From Rhyacophila brunnea (taxonomy: Eukaryota; Arthropoda; Insecta; Trichoptera; Rhyacophilidae), in contig JAGYXB010001580.1 in assembly GCA_022495005.1 (NCBI GenBank), forward strand, positions 682,001-746,000: 64,000 bases of DNA, read 5' to 3'. The notes beneath the pieces are model-generated. The model did no database searches, had not been told where the DNA came from, and saw only the letters and a list, made by a program, of their open reading frames with translations. The position numbers and the translations under genes were made by a program. Shown here piece after piece: positions 32,641 to 44,480 of this stretch. Numbering within the stretch: the stretch's first letter is position 1; every line of letters begins with the position of its first letter.

Positions 32641-35284
32641 CAATTCCTAACATTTAATCAGAGACTCGCAAGCCAATACCACCAATAATGCCAGAGTTTC
32701 CATTTACGCCGCATATAAGTCGGAAAAAAATATGTAGCTGAATAAAAATCACTCACTGAGTATACTGTTATTATCGTTAAACATTAATAATTATTGTTCA
32801 TAGACATTAATTGTAATTGCTTGTAGAAATAACCAGACACGGCCGGCGAAAAATATTTTTGGAAATTGCGCCTAAAGCGTAGTTCCGTTTAAGTAAGCTG
32901 TCTAAAAGATTTGATTACAAACCGCCCACGTATACTTAAACGGAAACATTTTCATAGACTTATATTATTTATACTCATGAGATAATAGTCATAACTCAAA
33001 TTGTATAATTAAAAATTTGCGTAAAATTATTAATTTCGGAGACCCACCCATTCACTAAAATTTCAAAATGTTTACCGGATGACACAGATCTACAATTATT
33101 AACATTAATTAAAATAATTATAAGATAAAAAGAATTTTTTATACACAACTTTTTTAATTTTTCTGTTGAATCATATAAACTTGGCTTGACTAGCTTAAAC
33201 GATCAAAAAAATTTGTACTTGATAGAAATAATACTGAAATGTCATTTTGACATTCATATTGATTTTCATAGTAACGCACGTATATATTAATAATTTAGTT
33301 GCTAGCACCCCAGACTCCTTAGCAACCAATAATAGTGGATTGGATTACGGATTTCTTCCGAAATGACTTTTCATACAAAACAGAATTAACTGAAAATGAA
33401 TTCAATTCTACTTAAAGATGGCTAAAAGTATTAAAAATGCATTGGCATCGTGTTCTGATATATTCTACAAGTTTCAAATGTCTAGCTAGTCGGGAAGTTA
33501 GTTAAAAATCGATTGCAAGATTTGTACCGGATAAACAACCACCGGACAAATAAGAATACGACCTAATAAAAACGTTGTAAAATAAACATTATTTATATTA
33601 GATAACAATGAAATTTATAAATTACCATGCAGTTATTGTAACTAGATATATATCGGAAAAACTCAGCGAGCATTCAATATTATAATTAATAAACATGTTG
33701 AATGTCCAAAAAGTATCAGTTTTTAGATTTTGCAAACCACTTAATTGAAAGTGATTATAACTTAGTTAAATATACTAATGTTATATTCTTCATTTTATTT
33801 TTAAAAAAAAATATATTACAAATTTTAGACGAACAGTAATAAACACATTAATTAATAAAATAATTAACAATTACTCCCACTCCTCACGATCTTCATTAAT
33901 GATTTCTATTCTCTCTGCTCAATAAAATTATGACTTGGAATTTTAACAACTATCCTTTTCTCACATTAATTAGCTCATTTTTACCTCCCTTCTACACAGT
34001 ATTGAAAATACTAATTAGGTATGTAATTATTATAATTTTAACTCTGTCGAAAATTTTGTAACTCATGATTGATCAAGCTCACTGTGTGATAAAAATACGT
34101 CTAGTAAAATAGATGCATATCGAATAATAAATTAAATAAAGATTAATAGAGTTTAAACTAAAATAGAAATAGAAGAATCTATTGATTAACTCATCGTAAA
34201 GACATTATTATTATCTGATATGCATGTTGTATCTTTGCTAATTGTATCAGTATAAAATGAAAAAAAATATAGGGTGGAAGTGCGGTGTCTTTATAGTCAA
34301 TACTATAATGAAAGGAAGCCGAGTTTTAAAAATCAACGTAGATTGTTTACAACATAATCAATCGTTGGTATATTTTTTTACTGCATAACCATTGTAAAGT
34401 CAAAGAATAATTATCGCTGTCCAAGATCAATCCAAGTCAAAAAATATTTTGTAGCGAGGATGTACTAACACAATACAATTTACCACACCTTATACTTCAA
34501 GAAAAATTAGCTTGCTTCCCATATGTTTATTTATATTACATACTCGTATTATGATGTTATGACTCTTTTATTGATTTTAGTTTTATTAAAAATATCGTTG
34601 TTAATGAATATTAGTGCACATAATAGCAATATTGAAAGGATGGATGCATTGTATGCACATGTGAGTATTGGGAAAGATATAGGCATACTGGAATAATGAA
34701 ATATTACAAAATATTGCGGATTGAAATGTGATATACAACAGGAATGGTCAACAGTTCAATCGCGATCGACTGTAAAAGCGATTTTTGGTATATCCCATTC
34801 GTAATCGTAAGTTAATTACATCGCATTTTTGCATCCTCTGTGATCGATCTACAGTCTATCAATATTATTTAGAGATGCTATATAAATTGAGTATTTTAAA
34901 ATATTATATTATCGCTATGCATAAATAAAATAATAAGTAACATAATTAGTTGTTTTAATGTTTATAAAGATCATTGTTTAATGTTAATCGCTCTCCAATA
35001 AAAAAAAAACAATTATTATCCAAATAAAACATTAAAATATTAATTTACCTTTGAAAAATATGATGTATAAATAAACACGTTATGAAAAGGTGTTTTATTC
35101 AGTATCTAATGTACCTACAGATTATTTCTCCCACTCTCTCTGAAATCTGAAAGAATTGTGTAAAAAAGTGTTTTTTGTTTCATATTAAATGAATGACACG
35201 TCTTTCCACTATATGGAAGGAATGGGGGTTTTTAATTGAAAAAAAATGATGCTTGTGCAAACAATAGGGTTTTCCATATTTTTA
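32641..35284. other. AT-rich DNA without recognised gene or repeat
   Basis: The longest stretch in the window with no recognised repeat family. No frame reaches a convincing length and no splice-bounded exon is evident. Possibly unique intergenic or intronic DNA. Confidence 0.4.
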
Positions 35285-35700
35285 TACAGTGTTGAGTCAT
35301 GGACCCTGAAGGCAAGGAAGCAGAAGGCAATTGATGCCTTCAAGATGTAGTGTTGTCGCCGAATGCTTTGTATTTGTTGGACAGAACACAGGATGAACCA
35401 CTGCAGGTAAAAGAACGGCTCTTGTCAATATGTCTGAAGCGTATTCTGTAATTTTTTGGATAAATTGTCTGGCGTGGACCGGACAACCTGGAGACTGGTG
35501 TCTTAAGGTGGTCTTCATGGAAGAAAAAGCAGAAGAATAGCATCGGCGCGCTAGAGCCACCATGTGAAGGAGCTGACTGGGGGCACCATTCATTCTGCCC
35601 TGAGAGAAGCGGAAGATCGAGATGGATGTAAAGTCTTGGTCACTCAAAGAATGATAAAATTCAAAGGTGATCACGATCCTCAGCTACGAGGGTACGACCA
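35285..35700 (+). mobile_element. LINE-B-related relic
   Basis: Starts YSVESWTLKARKQKAIDAFK (broken by a stop) and CCRRMLCICWTEHRMN, the LINE 'YG.ESWTL', 'FEMWCYRRM' and 'W.D...N' blocks. It then shows RILKFFG and, in another frame, KELTGGTIHSALREAEDRDG. The end region is matched inversely at 8351-8450. Open frames on either strand here are pieces or shadows of this relic. Confidence 0.7.
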
Positions 35701-36321
35701 AGAAGATGTAATAGTAAAAAACATACAAATGAAATATTTGGTGATTTATATCCTTGCATCGAGATCATTTAAAAAATTGTGAAATCAAACATAATGGTAA
35801 AAAAAACATATATTAAATGCAATGTTTTCTCATTTTAATTCTCGTGTTTTAATACTTTGAAAAAACTTTAAGATACGCTTTTTGCTATTTCAGTACAACT
35901 TACTCTTATAGGTACAAATAGATCACAATAACAAACAATTTGTCCACCCCTGATACGCGTCGTTGAACTAACTGGGATGGCAATGGGACGATCTCTCAGA
36001 GAGTGAATAACGACATGACAAAAATAATTAAAATAACATTTTATTGCATCGTAATGAATAACTGGTGCAAACCGCATGTGCACAATTCAATTAGCAATGT
36101 GGTCTTTCAACCCAATTCACTAATGCGTCAATATCACGTTACTCCATTAAACGTGTCCTTAGCTCTGGTTAAATAAGCATAATAAATACTGGCGTTAGAA
36201 TAATTTGTATTGTCAAGTTTAACCACCTTAAAAGTCTTTAATATTATGTATTTAACTAAATAGGTGTGATAAATCTGGTGTGATAATTTGAAAAAGGTAC
36301 AACACGAGAAAATGTCACTAT
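35701..36321. other. DNA without recognised gene
   Basis: ACAATTTGTCCACCCCTG near 35937 looks like the right end of a hAT element (CAGGGGTGGACAAATTG read back), but no left partner is seen. Otherwise nothing recognised. Confidence 0.35.
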
Positions 36322-36550
36322 TTCGAGATCACGTGAGGATGAGTTTAGGTGTAAGTTATTTTATAAATTAAAATAGCGTCTACTTGGTGTGCTTTCGTGT
36401 ACTTTTTAAGGTTTTCTGTTCAATTTACTTTTTTATATACTCGTAAGTACGTATTGTTAATACTGTTGCAAATTTATTTGTTTTTAAGGCTTCTTCTTGA
36501 ATTAATAATTTGTAAAATTCACTGCATTATGGCAAAATAAATAAATTTGA
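36322..36550 (+). mobile_element. LINE-D 3' end
   Basis: Starts ATCACGTGAGGATGAGTTTA and continues TTTTATAAATTAAAATAGCG. It ends GCAAAATAAATAAATTTGA, parallel to the 22166 and 57246 copies. Only the last coding bases and the 3' untranslated part remain. Confidence 0.65.
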
Positions 36551-36734
36551 ATATCAACGACGATAAGCGATGAGTAATCAAAAATGTATAGTTCAACCTT
36601 TTATTGTTTAAAGGTTTGTTTACACAGTGTTTGTACTAATCATTAGTGCGAGTAGTGAGTTCTAATGATTAGTATTAATCCGGTGCCTTAATATTATTGC
36701 ATTAAATATTGCAGTATTTTTTTTACTGATCTTC

Positions 36735-36912
36735 TTTGACCCGATTCAGTTCAATGGAACTATACTCGTACCAATCACGGAGGTTTTTAAATCACGAAAT
36801 TCCGCGTTGTCCTCTGTTACTCTTAACGTTGATCTTTCCATGGATGACAAGTTGGTGAATAATGTATTTTTGTCCTCTCTTAATGTGGCCGAGGTACTGT
36901 AGTGTTCTGTTT
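36735..36912 (-). mobile_element. LINE-B fragment
   Basis: The reverse complement matches 38580-38760: CTACAGTACCTCGGCCACAT, GAGGACAAAAATACA, TCATCCATGGAAAGATCAA and AACCTCCGTGATTGGTACGA. It encodes decayed 'YLGH..RG.KY' and 'LKNLRDWYE' blocks. Confidence 0.75.
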
Positions 36913-37696
36913 TTTTTTTACTGATAACATAATATTATAATTAAGTAGTATGTATATATAGGTACATTAATTAAAATATATTTTATTAATGATTTTCAGA
37001 TATATTCAAATTTTATATTCATGTATAATACATTACATGATCATAATCAAACACGCGAGTCTCAAACCAAAAGTTTTCATCTGAAAAATAAGACCACAGT
37101 CGGATTCCATATTATAAAAGTGTCATTCTCATACAATTAGCATTTCACAAAGGTACAGTATTATAAACTCCAGAGGTGACTAAACAAGCGACGTCCAGAA
37201 TATATCAGAGGCGCTTGCACTAAAATGGTATTCGTTAGGAAGAAATGAAAATAGTTGTGAGGACATGGATATGCCACAGAGCATCATAATAGCTGGAAAA
37301 AACCCGGAGATGGGAGTCAAGTTGAGCTATAATGCCATGGTAAGAAACGTGAATAATACATCAATTTCTTTAACATTTTCAGTCATAATTTTATGAATAC
37401 TTACGCATTTTTTGAAAACAATAATAAATCAATAAACTACCACTTATCACGGTTTTACTGATAATACATCTCAAATGTTGTTGTTTATTTTATTACTTCC
37501 GTTATATTTATTATCAATAAATTCCTGTGTTTATTTCCATTGATCGCTGATTGATTAATAATTACACCTCTCATTATCTGTGAAATCAAACAATTTTCAA
37601 ATTCTATGAATACATCGTGACTAAATATATGCAGGTACCTAATCATATTAATTATCATGATACGTAAATACTTAGTATTAGTGTGCATGCTTACGA
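36913..37696. other. AT-rich DNA without recognised gene
   Basis: Nothing recognised apart from short unsupported frames. Confidence 0.45.
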
Positions 37697-37740
37697 TCTA
37701 GTATGCGAGGGTCAAGGGCTCGAACCCTAGCTAAGTAAAT
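37697..37740 (+). repeat. tRNA-like 3' half
   Basis: TATGCGAGGGTCAAGGGCTC followed by GAACCCTAGC contains a B-box with a complementary T-stem (AGGGC/ACCCT-like). There is no A-box half. Probably a SINE relic. Confidence 0.4.
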
Positions 37741-38116
37741 TTTACATGGTATTATATTTTGATCTAGAATGTAAATAGTTGTATATTATTCATATTTCTT
37801 CTATATTTACCAACCCCCTAGAATTAAGTTAAGATAAGTTACAACGTATTATTTCTCTGACGTTACAAAAAATTGTAATCCAAATCCCATCTGTTTGCTC
37901 TTCTTTATTATCAAATCTAATCATACTAATGACGCTGATTACAGATAAGATAAAATTGGTCAAAAAAATGTACCTAGATATGGTATTTTAATAGTGCAGT
38001 AAAATTAACTCAAGTTTTTCAATGTTTCACCACTTCTTCACTACACATATATTGCTAAGTAAAATGTTAACTAAATAATTAGTTCATTAAATGTCAGTAA
38101 TTCTTATGGTTTAATA
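37741..38116. other. AT-rich DNA without recognised feature
   Basis: Nothing recognised. Confidence 0.45.
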
Positions 38117-38817
38117 ATGAACCTAAAGAAAACAAAACTATTACTAGTATCAAAAATAGTGACACCAGACACCAATACAAATTTTGTCATTAACAGCGAA
38201 CAAATCGAACGTGTGACCCATTATAAATATTGAGGTACATGGGTCAATGAAAAATTGGACCAGTCTCAGGAAATAAAAACTAGAATTGAGATCGCAAGGA
38301 GCGCCTTTCTCAAAATGAGACGCCTCCTTAGCAATCGAGATCTTAATCGAGGTCTGAGACTGCATAATATGGTACGTTGCTATGTTCTCTCAATTTTTTT
38401 CTATGGTATGGAAGTATGGACGCTAAACCAAGAGATGTCACGGAGACTTGAAGCTTTCGAGATGTGGCTGTATAGACGCATCCTCAAAATTCCTTGGACT
38501 GACCGGGTGAGAAATGTTGAAGTTTTCAATCGAACGGGGAAGGACTGAGAAGTTTTACGTAGTATCAAAACCAGAAAACTACAGTAGGTACCTCGGCCAC
38601 AGAGGACAAAAATACAGCATTCCCCTACTTGCCATTCAAGGAAAGATCAATGGGAAGCGTAGCAGAGGACGGCACCGCATTTCGTGGCTTAAGAACCTCC
38701 GTGATTGGTACGAGTGCAGCTCCACTGAACTGTTCCGGGTAGCAGACGACAAATATAAGATCGGCTTGATGGTGGCCGACCTCCGCTAGGGGATGGCACA
38801 ATAAGAAGAAGAAGAAA
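38117..38817 (+). mobile_element. LINE-B fragment, RT C-terminal part to (AAG)n tail
   Basis: The frame from ATG 38117 reads MNLKKTKLLLVSKI, then THYKY, then an in-frame TGA stop at 38231. It continues GTWVNEKLDQSQEIKTRIEI, FYGMEVWTLNQ and LEAFEMWLYRRILKIPWTDR. A frameshift near 38520-38540 moves it into the frame reading YLGHRGQKYSIPLLAIQGKI, GRHRISWLKNLRDWYE and LMVADLR. These are post-YADD blocks of a LINE reverse transcriptase. The element ends with AAGAAGAAGAA at about 38802-38815, a typical simple 3' tail. Dead by one stop and one shift, with no catalytic core. Confidence 0.85.
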
Positions 38818-40095
38818 TGAATTCAAGTCACGTAAATGGTTCTGGGGCACAGTATTGACGTACGTCATTTTTCTATACTTTATACTGGTGTTTTCCAAAA
38901 TATAGCATACGAATATTTTTAAAGAGCACGTAGTTTAACTTTTATATCTTAAAAATGTATGTACTTCAATTTTTGTCTTCGTTTTATGTACAATAGTGAG
39001 TATGTATCTAAATTAGACAGAAAAATTTTACAACTTTGTATTTATATTACATAATTTTGTCGACTGTAGACAGACCGGGGCACTAAATTGCGAATGACAA
39101 TGATAGTACTAGTTATTGATTATTTTCTAATGCAATGAGGTAAGTTTGCAGTAAATGAAGATTTTCTATTGTATATTTTGCTAAAATCAATTAACAAATT
39201 ATGTATTTTAATGCGAAACAATCATAAATTTCAACAAACAGTTTACCATGTTGCTCTCGAAGTATGAGTAATAATTAGCACTAAGATCGTAACCAGCTTC
39301 GTATCACGGCCTGAATATAGTCGACTTTAATTAAGTATTGTTGTCATACAAAAAAGCATTTGTTCTTAATATGATAGATTTTTTTTCGATTGACAGGTCA
39401 GAAGACATCAAAATAATTTTAAAATGTCTCCAATTTAGGTTACAGAAAAATACTTTCTTACTTGAAATATGTCAGTTATGCCTGTACAATTTATGCATGT
39501 TAAAGAGTACTAGTAATTTAAACGTTTGAGAAGTTCTTATTTAGATTAAAGAATTTTTTTCTTAAAACAATATAAATGAATCAATATGATTTACCTATAT
39601 CGAAAAAAAATCATAAGGATGGATACGTAATGCTAAGTTTCCAGTACTCTATCTATAGCATATAACCATGTCCTGAAACGGATATAGATAATAATTAACT
39701 ACGGATGATATCAAAACAACAAGTCGAGCTGGTAAAAATCTAAATTAATCAACTCATTCATCTCAAAAGCACGTGAAGTGGCATCATCTTAGCATTGACA
39801 CTGCACGCTCCGTAGATTATGGTTGAGTTTATTTGATCATGCTCTGAAGTTGTTAGTGAATCAATCACGGCAAAAGATACACAATGAATGACTAATAGCA
39901 ATTATGTTGTTCGAATTCAAAAAAACCGAACACACTTATTACATAGTGTATAATATTATTATGACTGGTAAAAATAAAATAATAATATTCTTTACTAGAT
40001 GGAAGCAATATGAAATACCAATATGAAACCAGAGCTTATAGAATATACAATTAAGTACGATTCATTTTTATTATATATTTGCTGGAGCTACGTAT
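38818..40095. other. AT-rich DNA without recognised gene
   Basis: ACCGGGGCACTAAATTGCGA at about 39075 resembles a transposon terminus without a partner. A 63-codon frame (39338-39529) is unrecognised. The target-like CTACGTAT precedes the next element. Confidence 0.4.
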
Positions 40096-40615
40096 CAGTG
40101 GCGAAGGGTGGAGGTAGGCCAACCGCCATAAATAGTACATACTAAACTTTGTCAGTCATACGTATTTGTTTTCATTGAAATAGGACTATAATTTTATTTA
40201 CAGATGGTGTTGATTAGTTTCTAAAATTCAATTAAGCCCTGCGAAAACAAGCCATACTAAATAATAGTAAAAAAATACTCATCTATTCATAAATATCTAA
40301 ATAGTTTGGATTAGGCAGGACTTAATGAATTTAAAAAAATGAACCATCAATAATATGTGTAATATGTATTCTTAATCCAACGAAAACAAATAAGTTTTAA
40401 TGAAAAAGTGTGCATAATTTTGTCGTATCGTTAAAATTATACCAAAACCACTATGGTTCGGTTTAGGCAGGGTTTAATTGATTTTTTAAAACTAACCAAC
40501 ACCATCTGTAATTTGCAGTTTTTGTTCAATAAAAATAAATACGTATGACTAACAGTGCACTATTTATGGCTGATCGTAATAGCCTACCTCCACCCTTCGC
40601 TACTGTTACGTAGTA
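40096..40615. mobile_element. hAT MITE, CAGTGGCGAAGG family
   Basis: The left end CAGTGGCGAAGGGTGGAGGT and the right end, reading back CAGTAGCGAAGGGTGGAGGT, are nearly perfect inverted repeats. Flanks CTACGTAT and TTACGTAG agree at 6 of 8. The interior carries ACAGATGGTGTTGATTAGTT, AAGCCCTGCG and inverted GGCAGG blocks as in 9771-10292. This is the best reference for the family termini. Confidence 0.85.
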
Positions 40616-41474
40616 ATAACTTGATATTATAACCTAGGAAATTTCGGTAACATAAACAACGAAAAACGCTGAAATTTAAGGAATTGTAAATTATCATTTT
40701 TAAATCAATACGGGAATTATCCAGTAGCAGATCATTAGTAGACAGATGATAATGATTATTGATTATATAACATTATTGGTGATTCATAAAACAAAGAAAA
40801 TATTATATAGTAGTTACCGAGATTAATTTTGAAGCATTTCCTGAGGTGAGAAAATAATATTGACGAAGCTTTCAAATTCCAAACTGTTGACACATTGCAA
40901 AAAAAATGAATAACTAGAGCGATGATAAATTTATTCAAAACCGTTTTGGTAACCAATCATCTCTCTGCAATGTATCATCAAACCATCGAATAAAATTCTA
41001 AATTCATTACTCACGCGTCGTAAAATAAACCCACTCATCACGTGGTATTTATTAGATGTTCTATTTTAGCCTATAAGGAAAATGGTCTACTAAATTTACA
41101 TATTATTAGTTCAAAACCTTTTTTATATCAGTCTGGGAAATTTTGTAATCAATGATAATTACTCAATAAATCAACAGAAAATGGCAGGATTAGAAGATGT
41201 GGCAGATCAGAGTATTTTTTTTATATTGGGGTGAATACATTACTGATGACTGGATAAACCTTACAATAAAGATATAAGGTTGGTCGAAATCACGATTTAA
41301 GAAGGTGCATTATCAATAAAATTACTCGGTGACTATAAAATAATTGTATGTCCAAAGATGGTGAAGAAAATCTTATCATGAAAAATAGGGATGAAATTTT
41401 TTTACCCAATAATATTGCATTACAATATTGTTCTACTCGATAAGTAGATCCAACTCGTGGTTCTATACATGTGT
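40616..41474. other. AT-rich DNA without recognised gene
   Basis: A 66-codon minus frame at 40756-40956 is unrecognised. Nothing else seen. Confidence 0.45.
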
Positions 41475-41815
41475 AAAGCGCGAATTATATTATGGTGCAT
41501 GTCGTCTACTAGCACGTGACGTCACAGTAAGCTGCTGCTACGGGGAAAAAGTGTATAATGTCGTTTTTCTTGGTATTTAAAATATTACGCACACGTAGAA
41601 TTTCTTAAAATTAATTGAAATTAGCATGAATAATTAATAATAATTCAAATTACTAATAAATTATAGTTGGCACTCTTCATCGGTGTCATTTTTCAGTGAA
41701 TCGACAGAGATGCTGACCGTTCAAAATATTCTGAAAAATGACGAAACCCTGCACTAAATTTGTCGCCGCGGCAGCATGACAGTAGGCGACATGCACCTCA
41801 ATTTGATTTGAATCT
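41475..41815 (-). repeat. Inverted-ended repeat (ATGGTGCATGTCGC family), copy B
   Basis: Starts ATTATATTATGGTGCATGTC and GACGTCACAGTAAGCTGCTG; ends TTCTGAAAAATGACGAAACC and GGCGACATGCACCTCAATTT. Collinear with the reverse complement of 14888-15495 but lacking about 250 internal bases found there. Probably a non-autonomous DNA transposon. Confidence 0.65.
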
Positions 41816-41954
41816 CATTGAATAAATTGGAGGTAAATAAATACATTTTTTAAGAAAGCATTATTAATGATGTCGACCTATTTAATGATCCTAACTACAT
41901 TTTTTCTGTCTGTCAAATAAAAAAAAAAATATCAATATAATGATAACTTCCAGA

Positions 41955-42100
41955 AGGCAGACTTATATAGAGGCAGCTGGACCGACGAATTAGTTAAGCC
42001 TATATAGAAGCAATGCACAGGACAGAAATAAAATAAATTAACTTTAAAAGTCCTTCATCCAGCAGTGGATAGATTCTGGCTGATGATTCTGGTGATAGTT
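41955..42100 (+). mobile_element. LINE-C 3' end
   Basis: GCAGCTGGACCGACGAATTA, ATAGAAGCAATGCACAGGAC and TCCTTCATCCAGCAGTGGAT match the tail of 27810-28017 (FIQQWIDSG). It ends in CTGATGATTCTGGTGAT, a decayed TGA repeat. Confidence 0.7.
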
Positions 42101-42163
42101 ATATTTAGATCGTTCTAAAGGTGGGTTTGCGGTCAATAGAAAATGTCCAGGTGATGTCGAAAG

Positions 42164-42368
42164 CAGGGCTCGAAATGGACCGGAGCGCACCGGAGCGTCG
42201 TTCCGGTACATAAAATCCCCAAAATTATTGCTTCGTCTCGTGGAAAAAATAATTTGACTGTCTGAGCTGGATAGACATACTGGATGCTGGATAGACAAAA
42301 TACATATAAAATTAGATAAGTATGTGCGATAAACTCTCCGGTTCATAAAATTTTCCTTTCGAGCGCTG
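42164..42368. mobile_element. Short hAT MITE with perfect TSD
   Basis: The left end CAGGGCTCGAAATGGACCGG and the right end, reading back CAGCGCTCGAAAGGAAAATT, are inverted; a subterminal CCGGAGAG/ACCGGAGCG pair lies inside. GTCGAAAG is present directly outside both ends (42156-42163 and 42369-42376). At 205 bp it is one of the shortest elements here. Non-coding. Confidence 0.9.
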
Positions 42369-42438
42369 GTCGAAAGGATGAAAAAGACTAAATAAGATTT
42401 CCAATAAGCAGAAGAAAAACGCCCAGACTTAAAAATCC

Positions 42439-42748
42439 CAGCGCATCTATTCTATACACAAGACTGCTATCGACAGCTATTGATGATAGTTTTTCATATG
42501 TTTGTATCGAAGTATTATAATTCTTACAATAAGTTAGCCGTCTAAACAGTCAAAACTGTCTATCTCGCTCTAAAATTTAGCACAGTCAAGCGAGGTGCTG
42601 TTAAAACATAGCATTTATTGTAACAATTACAACTAACTTATAATAAGTACAATAAGTGCTAACACTTCGATACAAACATATGAAAAACTACCCTCGATAG
42701 CTGCTGATAGCGGCCAATAACAGTCTTATGTATAAAATAGATGCGCTG
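42439..42748. mobile_element. MITE, CAGCGCATCTATTC family, copy 2
   Basis: CAGCGCATCTATTCTATACA at the left, with the same read back at the right as CAGCGCATCTATTTTATACA. Long arms include TTTGTATCGAAGTATTA. The interior is inverted relative to copy 1 at 2944-3246. No exact flanking duplication; AGACTTA occurs on both sides, but offset on the left. Confidence 0.8.
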
Positions 42749-42797
42749 AGACTTATTTGCGCTCAGCACTCCTTCCCTGCTTAAAGTATCGACATAC

Positions 42798-43185
42798 GGT
42801 TACATGTAAGTTGTACGTATGCAGTTCATCGTGGGACACTTATTCGTGCGCCGCAGTACGTGAAATATGAGTTCGTATAACATTTTATCAAATGACGAGT
42901 TCTTCGTTGAACATTTCACCGTGGAATACATTTGTACGTATCTTACAAAATGCGGCGATAGTTTGCAAATAGTTCTGTTCCAATTAGATTAACCCTAACC
43001 TAACCTAACTTAGTGAAGACATCTCCATAATATGTTGTAGCATATGTACAAATATACTTCACGGTGAAATGTTCAACGAAGAGCTCGTCATTTGATAAAA
43101 TGTTACACGAACTCATGTTTCACGTACTGCGGCGCACGAATAAGTGTCCTGCGGTGAACTGTTCACGTACAAATTTCCGGATACG
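42798..43185. mobile_element. Long-TIR foldback element with CCTAA core, copy 1
   Basis: Arms of over 100 bp share ACACTTATTCGTGCGCCGCA, GTACGTGAAA, AACATTTTATCAAATGACGA and TTCGTTGAACATTTCACCGT in inverse orientation. The outer ends are GGTTACATGTAAGTTGTACG and, reading back, CGTATCCGGAAATTTGTACG. The centre has CCCTAACCTAACCTAAC at about 42994-43010. A 29-bp sequence (CTCCTTCCCTGCTTAAAGTA then YYGACATAC, one mismatch) lies directly at both borders (42769-42797, 43186-43214). Copy 2 is at 48685-49108. Long TIRs suggest Mutator- or Foldback-type, but this is inference. Confidence 0.8.
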
Positions 43186-43214
43186 CTCCTTCCCTGCTTA
43201 AAGTATTGACATAC

Positions 43215-43863
43215 AGGGGTAAAACCTCATCGTCGACGGGTATGGCATATAAAAAAGAAAAAAAATAGTTTACAGCTCGAAATAGCTGTCATCATAAATA
43301 ACTCAAAACTCGTAGAAATAACAAAACTTTTTTTGTGCTCGTTTTAAATCTCAATTGATTAACTGTTTAAGACGAAAACACTTTAAAATGTATTTATTCG
43401 TTGCGGTTTCTATAAATACTACCTGCACATAAAAATTATCATACCTTACATTCTCAAAACTGTTCTTGTCTTATAAAAAATGTGTTAGTATAAAAAATAA
43501 CGTGTTATGTTTTTGGGACAGGATAAAATCGGCTGTTTTTTTTATTTAAATTAGCAAAGGAATTAATAATATTTTTTTAGTCACAATGTAACATTTTTTT
43601 TATATTGATTGGTCAATTTTAATCAAGTGCTAATTCTTTTATGAATACTCAACCCGATTAAAAATTATCAAATAAATTTTATTTGCTCATTTATCATCTT
43701 GGTTTGAGTTCAAAGCACATTAAGTATTTTGGAACAATTCAGTAAGGCCACCCAACAATTATAATTAATATAGTATAATTATATTAGCAATCTGCTCTTC
43801 TGGTTAGCGAGTTATCCTGTCTGTTATGTTGTTAGATGTTAGTTTGTTTCAATCAATATGATA
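43215..43863. other. AT-rich DNA without recognised gene
   Basis: Nothing recognised. Confidence 0.45.
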
Positions 43864-44480
43864 CAGTACACCCTCAGTAATCCGCCGCTTGATTATCCGA
43901 CAACTACTATAATCCGCCGTTTTTTTACAAACTGAAAGCACAAAATCAAGCTCTATAATTCGCCGGTATTCGATTTTCAAATGTAATAGTCCGCCTACAA
44001 GTATACAACGCAGATGAAACGGGTTTATTTTGGAAACTTCGTAAAACGTACGTTCATCGCGAAGAAATTAATGTACCAGGGAGGAAAGTGCCTAAGCACC
44101 GCATCACAATTATGCCGTGCTCAAATGCAACCGGAACACACAAACTGAAGCTTTTGGTCATAGGAAAGCCAGGAATCCTAAGCCATTCAAGAATATCTGC
44201 CTCACTGAACAACTAGTTGTGTCGAGTGATTTACTGTTTAATATTTAGTTAATAAACTTAATTTATAAATATGTATGATTTAGTAAATAAGTAAGTACTT
44301 GATTATGATTATAAATAAAACTGTAATTTGCTAGTACAAATTTATCAAAAAAAACTATTTTTACGAAATACCTGTTTTTCAATTTTTACCATATTTAGTA
44401 TGTATGCACTATAATCCGGCGCTTTAACTAATTCGACACTTGTCTGGTTTTTGGGGTGGCGGATTACTGAGAGAGTACTG
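43864..44480 (+). mobile_element. Tigger/pogo-type DNA transposon relic
   Basis: The left end CAGTACACCCTCAGTAATCC and the right end, reading back CAGTACTCTCTCAGTAATCC, are inverted; TA borders both (43862-43863, 44481-44482). Additional TAATCCGCCG-like words lie inside each end, typical of pogo/Tigger elements. It encloses a remnant of the DDE transposase at 44001-44216. At 617 bp it is far shorter than an autonomous element, so most of the gene has been deleted. Confidence 0.9.
44001..44216 (+). pseudogene. Tigger/pogo transposase fragment (DDE region)
   Basis: A 71-codon frame without ATG, ending at TAG 44214-44216. It reads VYNADETGLFWKL, KTYVHREEINVPGRK, KHRITIMPCSNATGTHKLK and LLVIGKPG. 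The NADETGLFWK block carries the first catalytic aspartate of the DDE core. The RxTxxxCxNAxGxxK and VIGK blocks follow it in Tigger/jerky-type transposases. The N-terminal CENP-B-like DNA-binding domains and the remaining catalytic acids are absent. It lies inside the TA-bordered element 43864-44480 in its forward orientation. Not functional. Confidence 0.85.

Noticed and set aside
42425..42755. AGACTTA on both sides of the 42439-42748 MITE as target duplication
   Set aside because: The left copy is separated from the element end by seven bases, so it is not a proper duplication.
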